37,453 nucleotides of DNA from DASPUH01 sp035622975 (GTDB lineage: Bacteria; Chloroflexota; Limnocylindria; Limnocylindrales; CSP1-4), in the NCBI GenBank assembly GCA_035622975.1, contig DASPUH010000157.1, positions 1 to 37,453 of the forward strand. The letters are read 5' to 3'. Position numbers and translations under genes: made by a program. The first letter of the stretch is position 1, and each line of letters starts with the position of its first letter. Shown piece by piece: positions 14,458-22,056 of the stretch. The notes under the pieces are model-generated. The model had not been told where the DNA came from, searched no databases, and saw only the letters and a program-made list of their open reading frames with translations.

Positions 14458-16626
14458 ATGCGCCTCCTGAAGCTGCGCCTCCAGGACTTCCAGCGTCACG
14501 CCGACGTCACCTTCGCCTTCGCGCCCGGCCTGACCGTCGTGCGTGGGCCCAACGAGTCGGGCAAGTCGACCATCCAGCGGGCCATCGAGGTCGCCCTGTT
14601 CCGGCGTGCCACCGCGGGCGGGGCCGAGATGGAGGCCCTGCGGCCTTGGGGTCGCGACGGAGCCAGCCCCGTCATCGAGCTCGACTTCGAGCACGAGGGC
14701 ACCGCCGGGCGCCTGGTGAAGAAGTTCGCCGGGGCCAAGGGCCAGGCCCACCTGACCTTCGGTCAGGAGACGCTCGATGACCCGGCCGCCGTGGACCGGC
14801 GGCTCGCCGAGCTGACCGGCCTCCCATCGGAGAAGTTCTTCCGCTCCACGGCGAGCGTCCATCACTACGAGCTGGAGCACCTGGATCGCGACGAGGCGGC
14901 GCTGCGCGACCGGCTCCAGGCCTCGATGAGCGGCGCCGACCGCGGCACGTCGGCAGCCCGCAAGAAGCTGCAGGACGCACTCCGGCGGCTGACCACGGAG
15001 GGGCCGCGCAATCCAGGCACCCTCAAGCAGGACCGCGAGCGGGTGGCCGAGCTGACGGCGGCGGCGCAGCAGGGCGAAGCCGGCCTGGCCGCCCTGGAGC
15101 GCGACCAGGCGGCGCTCTCGACCGCTCGCGACGCCCACGGCGCGGCCGTCGCCCGCGTGGCCGAGGCACGTGAGCTGCTCGGCCGGGCCGAGCATGCCGC
15201 AACGCTCCTGGCCCGCCAGCACGAGGCGGAGACGAGATACCAGCGCTACAAGCGAGCGGCCGAGCTGCGCGACCAGATCCTGGCCCAGGAGGCGGCCCAT
15301 CCCGCGACGATGCCGCTGCCCACCCTGCGGGCAGCGACCGAGCGGCTGCGCCAGCAGGAGGCGACGGTCTCGACGCTGCGCGCCGAGCTGGCCGAAACGC
15401 CGGATGTGTCCTCATACGACGTCGGCAACCTGCCCTCGGCCGGCTGGCGCCGCTTCGCCATCGCGGGGATCGTGCTGGTGCTGATCGGGGCCGTCGTGGC
15501 CCTCGGCACGATCGCCATCCCGCCGCTCGGCAGCGCCAGCTCGATCACCGGCGTGGTCATCGCCGCGGCCGGTCTCGTCCTGGCCGTGGCCGGCCTCCTC
15601 CAGCAGCGCCGCGCATCGGACACGCGGCGCCAGAACATCCTGCGCGAGAACGAGATCTCGCGTCGCCTGCGGGGGCGCTCGGACATCGAGCAGCAGCTGA
15701 AGGACACGGTGGCGGCGCGCGATGCGGGCCTGGCCGCGCTGGGCCTGCCGGATCTGCCGGCCGTGGAGCAGCTGCTGGCGGCCGAGACGGCCCACGTCGC
15801 GGGCCTGGAGGCCCTCCATGCCGAATACCGTGGCGTCCTCGGCGATGAGCAGCCGGCTGACGACGTGGCCCGCTTGCGCGACGCGGCCGCCGCCGAGGCC
15901 GAGACGGCCCGCCACGCCCTGGCCGGCATGGGTGACGTCGGAGCGGATCCCCTCGGGACGCGCGATCGGGCGCGGGCCGCCGTGGCCAGCGGCGAGGCGG
16001 AGCGCGAGCGCACGCTGGCCGCCCAGGCCGATGCGCACGCCCGCGTGGAGCAGAACCCCACCGACGCCGAGGAGGTGGCGGCGACCAGCGAGGCACTGGC
16101 CACGGCCAACGAGCGGCTTGCGCTGGACGAGCGGCGTGAGCGCATCTACCGCGCCACGCTGGAGGCCCTGGATCGCGCGGAGGAGGCCACCATGAAGCGC
16201 GCGGCGCGCTTCCTGGAGGGGCGCATGGCCGGTGATGTGGTCAAGATCACGGGCGGTCGTTACCGGCGCGTGCAGGTCGACGAGGCGGAGCTCGCCTTCC
16301 GCGTCTGGGCGCCCGAGCGGGGCGACTGGGTGGACGTGCGGAGCCTCTCGCAGGGCACCATCGACTCGTTCTACCTGGCGGCGCGGCTGGGGTTGGTGCG
16401 CCAGGTGACCCAGGACCGGCGCCCGCCGCTGGTCTTCGACGATCCGTTCCTCACCTTCGACGCCACGCGCGCGCAGCAGGCCCTGGTCCTCCTGCGGGAG
16501 ATCGCCGCGGACCACCAGGTCATCTACCTGACCGCCTCGGACCGGTTCGACGCGGTGGCGGAGCAGGTCATCGACCTGGCCGGCCCGACCGGCCGCGACC
16601 TCGCCGAGTCCGTCCCGGCCACCTGA
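14458..16626 (+). CDS. SbcC/Rad50-like ATPase with an internal membrane hairpin (YhaN-like)
   Basis: 722 residues. Walker A is VRGPNESGKSTIQRAI near the N-terminus. Long Ala/Glu/Arg-rich coiled coils run about 160-330 and 385-560. The ABC signature is VRSLSQGTIDSFYLAARLG and Walker B is PPLVFDDPFLTFD, followed by a D-loop-like stretch. In the middle, where Rad50/SbcC has the CxxC zinc hook, there are instead two hydrophobic helices, about 333-357 and 362-382, joined by a short PPLGSASS turn. I find no cysteine anywhere in the chain. This is the organisation of YhaN-like proteins rather than classical SbcC: a nuclease complex partner held at the membrane. It is translated directly after the SbcD-like gene (1-nt gap). 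Confidence 0.9.
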   Translation: MRLLKLRLQDFQRHADVTFAFAPGLTVVRGPNESGKSTIQRAIEVALFRRATAGGAEMEALRPWGRDGASPVIELDFEHEGTAGRLVKKFAGAKGQAHLTFGQETLDDPAAVDRRLAELTGLPSEKFFRSTASVHHYELEHLDRDEAALRDRLQASMSGADRGTSAARKKLQDALRRLTTEGPRNPGTLKQDRERVAELTAAAQQGEAGLAALERDQAALSTARDAHGAAVARVAEARELLGRAEHAATLLARQHEAETRYQRYKRAAELRDQILAQEAAHPATMPLPTLRAATERLRQQEATVSTLRAELAETPDVSSYDVGNLPSAGWRRFAIAGIVLVLIGAVVALGTIAIPPLGSASSITGVVIAAAGLVLAVAGLLQQRRASDTRRQNILRENEISRRLRGRSDIEQQLKDTVAARDAGLAALGLPDLPAVEQLLAAETAHVAGLEALHAEYRGVLGDEQPADDVARLRDAAAAEAETARHALAGMGDVGADPLGTRDRARAAVASGEAERERTLAAQADAHARVEQNPTDAEEVAATSEALATANERLALDERRERIYRATLEALDRAEEATMKRAARFLEGRMAGDVVKITGGRYRRVQVDEAELAFRVWAPERGDWVDVRSLSQGTIDSFYLAARLGLVRQVTQDRRPPLVFDDPFLTFDATRAQQALVLLREIAADHQVIYLTASDRFDAVAEQVIDLAGPTGRDLAESVPAT

Positions 16627-17498
16627 TCCGGACGGCGCCGCTGGACCCGTCCGCCGTCCTGTTCGGGCTCGCCTCCGGGATCACATGGGGCGTCGGTGAC
16701 TTCGCCGGGGGCCTGGCCAGCCGGCGCGTCGCCGCGCTCGTCACGGTCCTGACGAGCCAGTCGATCGGCCTCCTCGTCGCCGGGTCGGCCGTCCTCGTCA
16801 GCGGCGAGCGATTCCCCGGCGCAGCGAGCCTGGCCTGGGGGGCGGCTGCCGGCCTCGCCGGCGCCATGGGCCTCTACGCCTTCTATCGAGCGCTGGCCAG
16901 TGGCCAGATGGCTGTCGTGGCACCGCTCGTGGCAGTCATCGGGGCCGGCGTGCCGGCCGCCGTGGGCATCGCCCGCGGCGACCAGCTGTCGGGCCTGCAG
17001 GTGGCGGGCATGGCCTGTGGCCTGGCCGCCATCGTCGTCGTCTCCTGGCCCGGCCGGGTGGCGCCCACCCATGGCGGGCCCGGCGTGGGGCGGCTCCTGC
17101 CGCTCATCGTCATCGGTGGCCTCGGGTTCGCGGGCTTCTTCCTCGCCATCCACGAGGCGATGCGAGTGGCCGGCTCGACATGGTGGCCCCTCGTCGGCGC
17201 GCGGGGAGCGACCGTGCTCCTGGCCGCGGTCGTAGCCATCGCCGTGCGCCCGCGCCGCGAGGGCGTGGCCGCCGTCGCGCCCCTCATCCTGGGCGCCGGC
17301 GTCGCCGACTACGGCGGGAACGCCTTCTTCCTCCTGGCCAGCCAGGGCGGTGCGCTCAGCGTGCCCGTCATCCTCTCGTCGCTGTACCCGGTGACGACCG
17401 TCCTCCTCGCGGCCTGGTTGCTCCATGAGCGGCTGCATCGCCGGCAGGTGGCTGGGATCGCGCTCGCCCTGGTAGGGGTCGGGCTGATCGCGACCTGA
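16623..17498 (+). CDS. EamA/DMT-superfamily permease, unusual start
   Basis: About 291 residues if started at CTG 16623. The drug/metabolite transporter fold of about ten helices is visible as two repeats: SGITWGVGDFAGGLASRRVA with AAGLAGAMGLYAFYRALASG, and GVADYGGNAFFLLASQGGAL with LYPVTTVLLAAWLLHERL. The first clear repeat motif lies upstream of the first ATG (16866), so a start there would delete about 80 residues and three helices. No ATG, GTG or TTG occurs in frame between 16623 and 16866. The CTG at 16623 overlaps the TGA of the ATPase (CTGA), like the GTGA and ATGA overlaps elsewhere here. Substrate unknown. Confidence 0.82.
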   Translation: MIRTAPLDPSAVLFGLASGITWGVGDFAGGLASRRVAALVTVLTSQSIGLLVAGSAVLVSGERFPGAASLAWGAAAGLAGAMGLYAFYRALASGQMAVVAPLVAVIGAGVPAAVGIARGDQLSGLQVAGMACGLAAIVVVSWPGRVAPTHGGPGVGRLLPLIVIGGLGFAGFFLAIHEAMRVAGSTWWPLVGARGATVLLAAVVAIAVRPRREGVAAVAPLILGAGVADYGGNAFFLLASQGGALSVPVILSSLYPVTTVLLAAWLLHERLHRRQVAGIALALVGVGLIAT

Positions 17499-17507
17499 CG
17501 TCGGGGC

Positions 17508-18356
17508 TCAGGGGATGCGACGCGCCTCGTAGCCGCCGGCCTCTGTCGTCCGCACCTCATAGGCTGGCTGGTCGTACACGCTGGGGCCTCGCACGGCGCG
17601 GCCGTCGGCGAGGCGGAACCGCGAGCCGTGCCATGGGCACTCGAGGCAGCCGTCGATGAGCGTGCCCTGGCTGAGCGGTCCGCCGGCATGGGCGCATTGC
17701 TCATGGAGGGCCTGGATGCGCTCGCCGTGGCGGACCAGGACGAGGTTCTGGAGGCCGGACTTCGCCTTCACCGGCCGGTCCTCTGGCAGGTCGCCGACCT
17801 CCAGCGTCGCCCACTTCGCGCCGGCCGGCCGCCAGGCGTGACGGTCGACCATGTTCCCCAGCAGGTAGACGACGTCGCCCCCGACGTAGGCGCCGGCGGC
17901 CAGGACGAAGTACGCCACGATGGAGACGGTGATCGACACGGCCCGCTCGCCGCCGGCCGCGCGCAGGGCGAGGGAGAGCACGTAGAGGACCAGGGCGACC
18001 GTCATGAGCGTGCCGTGGACCGTGGCCCGCACCCGTGCCCTGCCGTCCGTGTCCGAGTAGTCGGCCAGGCCGGCCAGCGCCGCTGCGAGCAGAGTCAGGA
18101 CGCCGAAGGTCAGCGCCACATCCGCCGCCACGGACTGGCCCACGGCGTCGAGCAGGATGACCAACGTCAGCACGCCGATCGGGACGTCCGTGAGGAGCGC
18201 GTGCAGGGGGTGACCGAGCCATCGGCCGTTGAGGAAGTCGCGCACGGGCGGGAGGCGGTGGAACAGCCCGTGGAGGGCGTCGTGGACGGCGTCGCCGAAC
18301 GGCCGGGCCCAACCCGCCTGGGCGTCGAGCAGCTGCGTCAGCAGGCGGCCGATCAT
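17508..18356 (-). CDS. DUF2231 membrane domain fused to a Rieske [2Fe-2S] domain
   Basis: 282 residues. Residues about 45-170 are a DUF2231 domain: GHPLHALLTDVPIGVLTLVI with the conserved histidines and three to four more helices (AVHGT-type loop at VRATVHGTLM). Residues about 178-282 are a Rieske ferredoxin-like domain with QCAHAGGPLSQG (C-x-H) and ECPWHGSRFRLADG (C-x2-H), the complete ligand set. The fusion suggests a membrane electron-transfer protein in which DUF2231, often linked to haem or quinone-type membrane redox proteins, passes electrons to or from the cluster. The partner oxidase is not here. ATG 18356 is 10 nt after the thymidine kinase stop, so they are co-transcribed. Confidence 0.9.
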   Translation of the reverse strand: MIGRLLTQLLDAQAGWARPFGDAVHDALHGLFHRLPPVRDFLNGRWLGHPLHALLTDVPIGVLTLVILLDAVGQSVAADVALTFGVLTLLAAALAGLADYSDTDGRARVRATVHGTLMTVALVLYVLSLALRAAGGERAVSITVSIVAYFVLAAGAYVGGDVVYLLGNMVDRHAWRPAGAKWATLEVGDLPEDRPVKAKSGLQNLVLVRHGERIQALHEQCAHAGGPLSQGTLIDGCLECPWHGSRFRLADGRAVRGPSVYDQPAYEVRTTEAGGYEARRIP

Positions 18357-18366
18357 GGCGGCTCCG

Positions 18367-19023
18367 TCAGCCCAGCCAGGGGCCGAAGAGCGAGTCCAGG
18401 CCGGGCACCTCGTGGCAGCGGCGGCACCGTGCCTCGTAGGACTCCGGCTTGCCGGCCGGGTCGTTGATGCCCCCCACCACGATCGTCGGCGAGTCGGCCG
18501 GGGCCGGGCGCCCGTTGATGAGCCGCTGGGTGCGTGTGGCCACCCCCTTGCACACGACGCAGATGGCGGTCAGCTTGTCGACCTCGTCGGCGATCACCAG
18601 CAGGCGCGGCATGGGGCCGAACGGCCAGCCCCGGAAGTCGCGGTCCAGGCCGGTCAGGATCACCTCGCACCCGTCGTCGGCCAGGCGCTCCACGACGTCG
18701 GCCAGGCCGTTGTCGAAGAACTCGGCCTCCTCGACTGCCACCAGGTCCGGGTCCATCTCGGTCACGATGGCCGCGATCTGATCCGAGTCGGAGACGGCGC
18801 GGCTGGCGAACGCGACGCCCGAGCGCGACTCGATGCGGTCGGCCCCGCTGCGGGTGTTGAGCGCGTGGTTGACCACCAGCACGCGGCGCCCGGCGATCTC
18901 GGCCCGGCGCAGCAGCCGGATCATCTCCTCGGTCTTGCCCGAGGCCATGGGTCCGCACAGCACATGGATCCAGCCGCGACCGCGCTCGGCGCGCGACCCC
19001 GCGGCGGCAGGTTCGAGGGCGAT
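18367..19023 (-). CDS. tdk: Thymidine kinase, start codon uncertain
   Basis: Type II thymidine kinase, which phosphorylates thymidine to dTMP with ATP. The P-loop is LCGPMASGKTEEMIRLL, and DPDLVAVEEAEFF holds the Walker B and catalytic Glu region. ILTGLDRDFRGWPFGPM is the family lasso motif. The zinc ligands are AICVVCKG and ARCRRCHE. The first strand, WIHVLCGPM, needs residues upstream of the GTG at 18963, which would leave only two residues before GPM. No ATG, GTG or TTG lies in frame in the next 90 bases upstream. The best ribosome site is GGGAGG at 19030-19035, six bases before an ATC codon at 19023, used here as the boundary. A TATCCT hexamer at 19059 offers GTC 19050 as a leaderless option. 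Confidence 0.85.
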   Translation of the reverse strand: MALEPAAAGSRAERGRGWIHVLCGPMASGKTEEMIRLLRRAEIAGRRVLVVNHALNTRSGADRIESRSGVAFASRAVSDSDQIAAIVTEMDPDLVAVEEAEFFDNGLADVVERLADDGCEVILTGLDRDFRGWPFGPMPRLLVIADEVDKLTAICVVCKGVATRTQRLINGRPAPADSPTIVVGGINDPAGKPESYEARCRRCHEVPGLDSLFGPWLG

Positions 19024-19054
19024 CGCCGACCTCCCGGGACTGAGGATGACGCGG

Positions 19055-20032
19055 CTACAGGATACGCCGGGCCGCCGCCGACTCCACCTGCCGCAGGCCC
19101 GCCGCCCGCGTGGCCGCGGCGGCCCGGGTGACGCGCGCCGCCAGGACCGTGGCGAGGGCGACACCGGCCAGGACGAGCCCGCAACCAAGCACCTGGAGCG
19201 GCCCGAGACGCTCGCCCAGGAGGGCAGCCGCGAGGAGGGCCGCCGTCAGCGGATTGAGCAGGAAGATGGCCGCCGAACGGTCGCTGGGCAGACGGCGGAC
19301 ACCGGCCACGGCCGCGGCCTGGGCGACGGCGCCCACCGGGCCGGCCAGCCACAGGATCGCCAGGACCGGCCCCATGCCGCCGTCTGACACAAGGCCCGCC
19401 GGGTCGGCGAGCCACGCCAGCGGGAGGGCCACGAGGGCGCTCATGGCCATGACGGACGTGGCGATGACCGGCGTCGGCAGGCGCCACGCAGCCGCCCAGC
19501 GGCGCGTCAGGAGGAGGTACGCGGCGAACGCGGCGGCGGCCGCCAGGCCGATGGCCAGGCCGGCCGGCGAGGCGCCGGTCGGGTCGAAGCCGGCCAGCAG
19601 GACCACGCCCCCGAACGCCACCGCCAGGCCACCGGCGACGTACCGGCCCGGCCGTTCGCCCAGGACGAGGCCGGCTCCGGCGGCCACGAGGACCGGGTAG
19701 AGACCCGCCACGAAGGCGGCGAGGGTCGCCCCGGCGAGATCGACGGCGTAGGCCATGCCGACCTGGAAGGCGCCGCCGCCGAGGAGCCCGAGGAGGACGA
19801 CGCGGGCGACTCGGGGGACCCGCGGGCGGTCATGATCGGCGGCCAGCCGCGTGGGATCCAGGGCCAGGTACACGGCGATGAAGGCCACGCCGACCAGCCC
19901 GCGCCAGCCGGCGACGGCCAGCGGTGAGAAGCCCCGCAGGGCGAAGCCCGTGGCGACCCACGAGGTGCCCCACAGGAGCGACGCGGCGAACGTCAGGACG
20001 ACACCCGCCCGCTCCCGGGACGAGTCGCTCAC
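19055..20032 (-). CDS. EamA/DMT-superfamily permease, last gene of the pentose phosphate operon
   Basis: 325 residues from GTG 20032, whose GTGA overlaps the pgl stop. Ten predicted helices form two EamA repeats: FAASLLWGTSWVATGFALRG with ATLAAFVAGLYPVLVAAGAG and LVLGERPGRYVAGGL, then a second half from AIGLAAAAAFAAYLLLTRRW to IFLLNPLTAALLAAALLGE. The tail after the last helix is basic and Ala-rich. It is distinct from the EamA protein at 16623; the two share the family fold only. Being translationally coupled to pgl suggests transport of a metabolite tied to sugar or NADPH metabolism, but EamA genes are promiscuous neighbours. The substrate is not predictable. Confidence 0.88.
   Translation of the reverse strand: MSDSSRERAGVVLTFAASLLWGTSWVATGFALRGFSPLAVAGWRGLVGVAFIAVYLALDPTRLAADHDRPRVPRVARVVLLGLLGGGAFQVGMAYAVDLAGATLAAFVAGLYPVLVAAGAGLVLGERPGRYVAGGLAVAFGGVVLLAGFDPTGASPAGLAIGLAAAAAFAAYLLLTRRWAAAWRLPTPVIATSVMAMSALVALPLAWLADPAGLVSDGGMGPVLAILWLAGPVGAVAQAAAVAGVRRLPSDRSAAIFLLNPLTAALLAAALLGERLGPLQVLGCGLVLAGVALATVLAARVTRAAAATRAAGLRQVESAAARRIL
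19059..19064 (-). promoter_or_regulatory. Putative -10 (TATCCT) for tdk
   Basis: Minus-strand TATCCT lies in the last codons of the EamA gene and just before its TAG stop. It would start transcription around 19050, ahead of the GGGAGG at 19030-19035. Confidence 0.4.
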
Positions 20033-20805
20033 CCGGCCGGCCGGTCCGTCAGGCGGGCCGCGGCGGCCCGATCCAGCAGCCACGTCGTCTGCGGGAGGCA
20101 AGCCGTCTGGGCCGGCAAAGCGGCCGGGTCGGACGGGCCTTCCAGGACGCGCCGCAGCACATCGGCCTTGCCGGCCCCGCCGGCCAGCACCAGGACCCGG
20201 CGCGCCGCGCCGATCACCCGTGCCCGGAACGTGACCCGGGCGAGGTGTGGCTCCACGTGTGTCGGCGCCGGTATGCCCAGCGCCAGCGGCGCGTCGACGG
20301 CGAGCGCCGGGCTGCCGGGGAAGCACGACAGGACATGACCGTCGGGGCCGACGCCGAGCAGGAGCAGGTCGAAGACGGGGTCGCCGTCCTGGGTCAGGGG
20401 GATCGCCCGGCGAACCGCTGCCGCATACGCCGCCGCGGCGGCGTCCGGGCCGGCCGCTGCGGCAAGAGCCTCGGCGACCGGCCACGGGTGGAGATTGGCC
20501 GCCGGCAGGCCCAGGCCCTGGCCAAGGACGTCCTGCGCCACGCCCGCATTCGAGGCGGGATGGTCCAGGGGCACGAAGCGCTCGTCCCCCCACCAGCAAT
20601 GCACCGCGGGCCACGTGACGCCGCCGTCGACCCCGGCCGCCACGAGTCGCTCGTACAGCGGCGGCGCCGTCGACCCGCCGGTGAGGGCCACGTGGGCCAC
20701 GCCGCGGGCCGCCACCGCCTCGCGCAGCACGGCCAGGACCCGCTGCGCCGCAGCGTCCGCGAGCGCGTCATCGTCGGCCACGACGACGACGGCCGGACCG
20801 CTCAT
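20029..20805 (-). CDS. pgl: 6-phosphogluconolactonase
   Basis: 258 residues. It hydrolyses 6-phosphogluconolactone to 6-phosphogluconate, the second step of the oxidative pentose phosphate pathway. Signature motifs are HVALTGGSTAPPLYERLV, HCWWGDERFVPLDHPASNAG, and FDLLLLGVGPDGHVLSCFPG. In the last the usual GHTASLFPG is GHVLSCFPG, with catalytic His kept. ATG 20805 overlaps the opcA stop (ATGA) and its own stop overlaps the EamA start. Position after zwf and opcA supports the call. Confidence 0.93.
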   Translation of the reverse strand: MSGPAVVVVADDDALADAAAQRVLAVLREAVAARGVAHVALTGGSTAPPLYERLVAAGVDGGVTWPAVHCWWGDERFVPLDHPASNAGVAQDVLGQGLGLPAANLHPWPVAEALAAAAGPDAAAAAYAAAVRRAIPLTQDGDPVFDLLLLGVGPDGHVLSCFPGSPALAVDAPLALGIPAPTHVEPHLARVTFRARVIGAARRVLVLAGGAGKADVLRRVLEGPSDPAALPAQTACLPQTTWLLDRAAAARLTDRPAG

Positions 20806-22052
20806 CCCTCGACCAGCAGGGCCGCTGCGGCCAGAGCCTCCTCGAAGACACGGTCGGCCCCGCCGCGGTCCAGGGCCTCGGCGAGGTACGGGGCGTCGCC
20901 GAACGGTTCCAGGCGGCCGGCGCGGCGGGCGACCTGGGCCCCCTTGAAGTCGGCGGTCGCCAAGAGGTGGTCGGCGTGACGGGTCACGCGGGCCCGGATC
21001 TCGGCCGCCCGACGGCCCAGGATGAGCTCGACACGGGCCAGCGAGCCGGGCGTGCGGAGGGCCCGATCGCCGCCCGGATCGGCCGGCCGCAGCTCGACAT
21101 GGACGGGTCCGTGGGCGCTCCGGTAGGTCCCGGCCAGGCTCTCCGTGCCGCGCAGCGGGGCGAGGGGCGACTCCAGGCGCCAGCCCAGCCGGCTGGCCAG
21201 CCAGCCACACAGCAGCGCCGCCTTGGACACCCGCAGGACGTTGCCGGGACGGGCGACGTCCAGGCGCACGTGCTGGACGGAGGGCAACTCCGGTGCCAGC
21301 AGGGGATGGTCGAAGGCGCCAGCGAGGAGCTCACGCCACAGCGAGAGGCGAAGCCACCCCACGTCCAGGACCCGCAGCCGGCCATCGGCCACGACCTGGG
21401 CCAGCCCCATCAGGCCGGCCGCCCCGTCCTCGCGGAACGATCCGGTATCGACCAGGACCCGGTCCACCTCATCGGCGAGGTCCACGAACTGGGCCCGTCC
21501 CAGGGGCGGATCGTCGGGCCACCAGAGGACGACCGGCAGGTCATGGATGAGGAGCGGGGTGACCAGCTCCGAGAGGTGCCACGCCAGCTCCCCGCCGCAC
21601 CGGGCGACGATCTGCTCGGTGCAGACCTCGGCGTTGCCGCGCGCCTGCAGCTGGCACTGGGCGTAGATGCGGGCGTCAAGCCACGAAGGGCCGTCCGGAT
21701 CGCCAGGGGCCAGGATCACCGCCCGCGAGGGGTGCCGCGCGGCCAGCAGGTGGATCGCGTCGAGGGCCCGCTCCTGGGTCTCCGGACGCGACGCGACGAC
21801 GATCAGGGTGAGCACCCGCGTCCGCATCCGCACGCGGGTCTCCCGTCCGCCGTCGAGCCGCCCGCCGAGGCGCGGGTCGCCGCGGGCCGCCTCGCGCGTC
21901 GAGGCATCCCCTGCCTCGATCGTCTCCTGGGCCGCGGCCGCCCACATGCGCGAGAGCTCGCGTTCGATCCCCTGGACCGAGTCGGCCCGCGCGGACCATG
22001 ACCGCGCCGGTTCGACCGGCTGCAGGGCCGGCGGTACCGCCTGCCCGGTCAC
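20802..22052 (-). CDS. opcA: OpcA, glucose-6-phosphate dehydrogenase assembly protein
   Basis: 416 residues from GTG 22052, four bases after the zwf stop. It has the N-terminal RVLTLIVVASRPETQERALD strand, HPSRAVILAPGDPDG, LVTPLLIHDLPVVLWWPDDP and a C-terminal domain with WLASRLGWRLESPL. OpcA binds and activates Zwf in cyanobacteria and actinobacteria, where it can be redox controlled. Several cysteines cluster near QCQLQARGNAEVCTEQIVAR and could serve such control, which is inference. The gene always sits next to zwf in the groups that have it, as here. Confidence 0.9.
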   Translation of the reverse strand: MTGQAVPPALQPVEPARSWSARADSVQGIERELSRMWAAAAQETIEAGDASTREAARGDPRLGGRLDGGRETRVRMRTRVLTLIVVASRPETQERALDAIHLLAARHPSRAVILAPGDPDGPSWLDARIYAQCQLQARGNAEVCTEQIVARCGGELAWHLSELVTPLLIHDLPVVLWWPDDPPLGRAQFVDLADEVDRVLVDTGSFREDGAAGLMGLAQVVADGRLRVLDVGWLRLSLWRELLAGAFDHPLLAPELPSVQHVRLDVARPGNVLRVSKAALLCGWLASRLGWRLESPLAPLRGTESLAGTYRSAHGPVHVELRPADPGGDRALRTPGSLARVELILGRRAAEIRARVTRHADHLLATADFKGAQVARRAGRLEPFGDAPYLAEALDRGGADRVFEEALAAAALLVEG

Positions 22053-22056
22053 GTCG

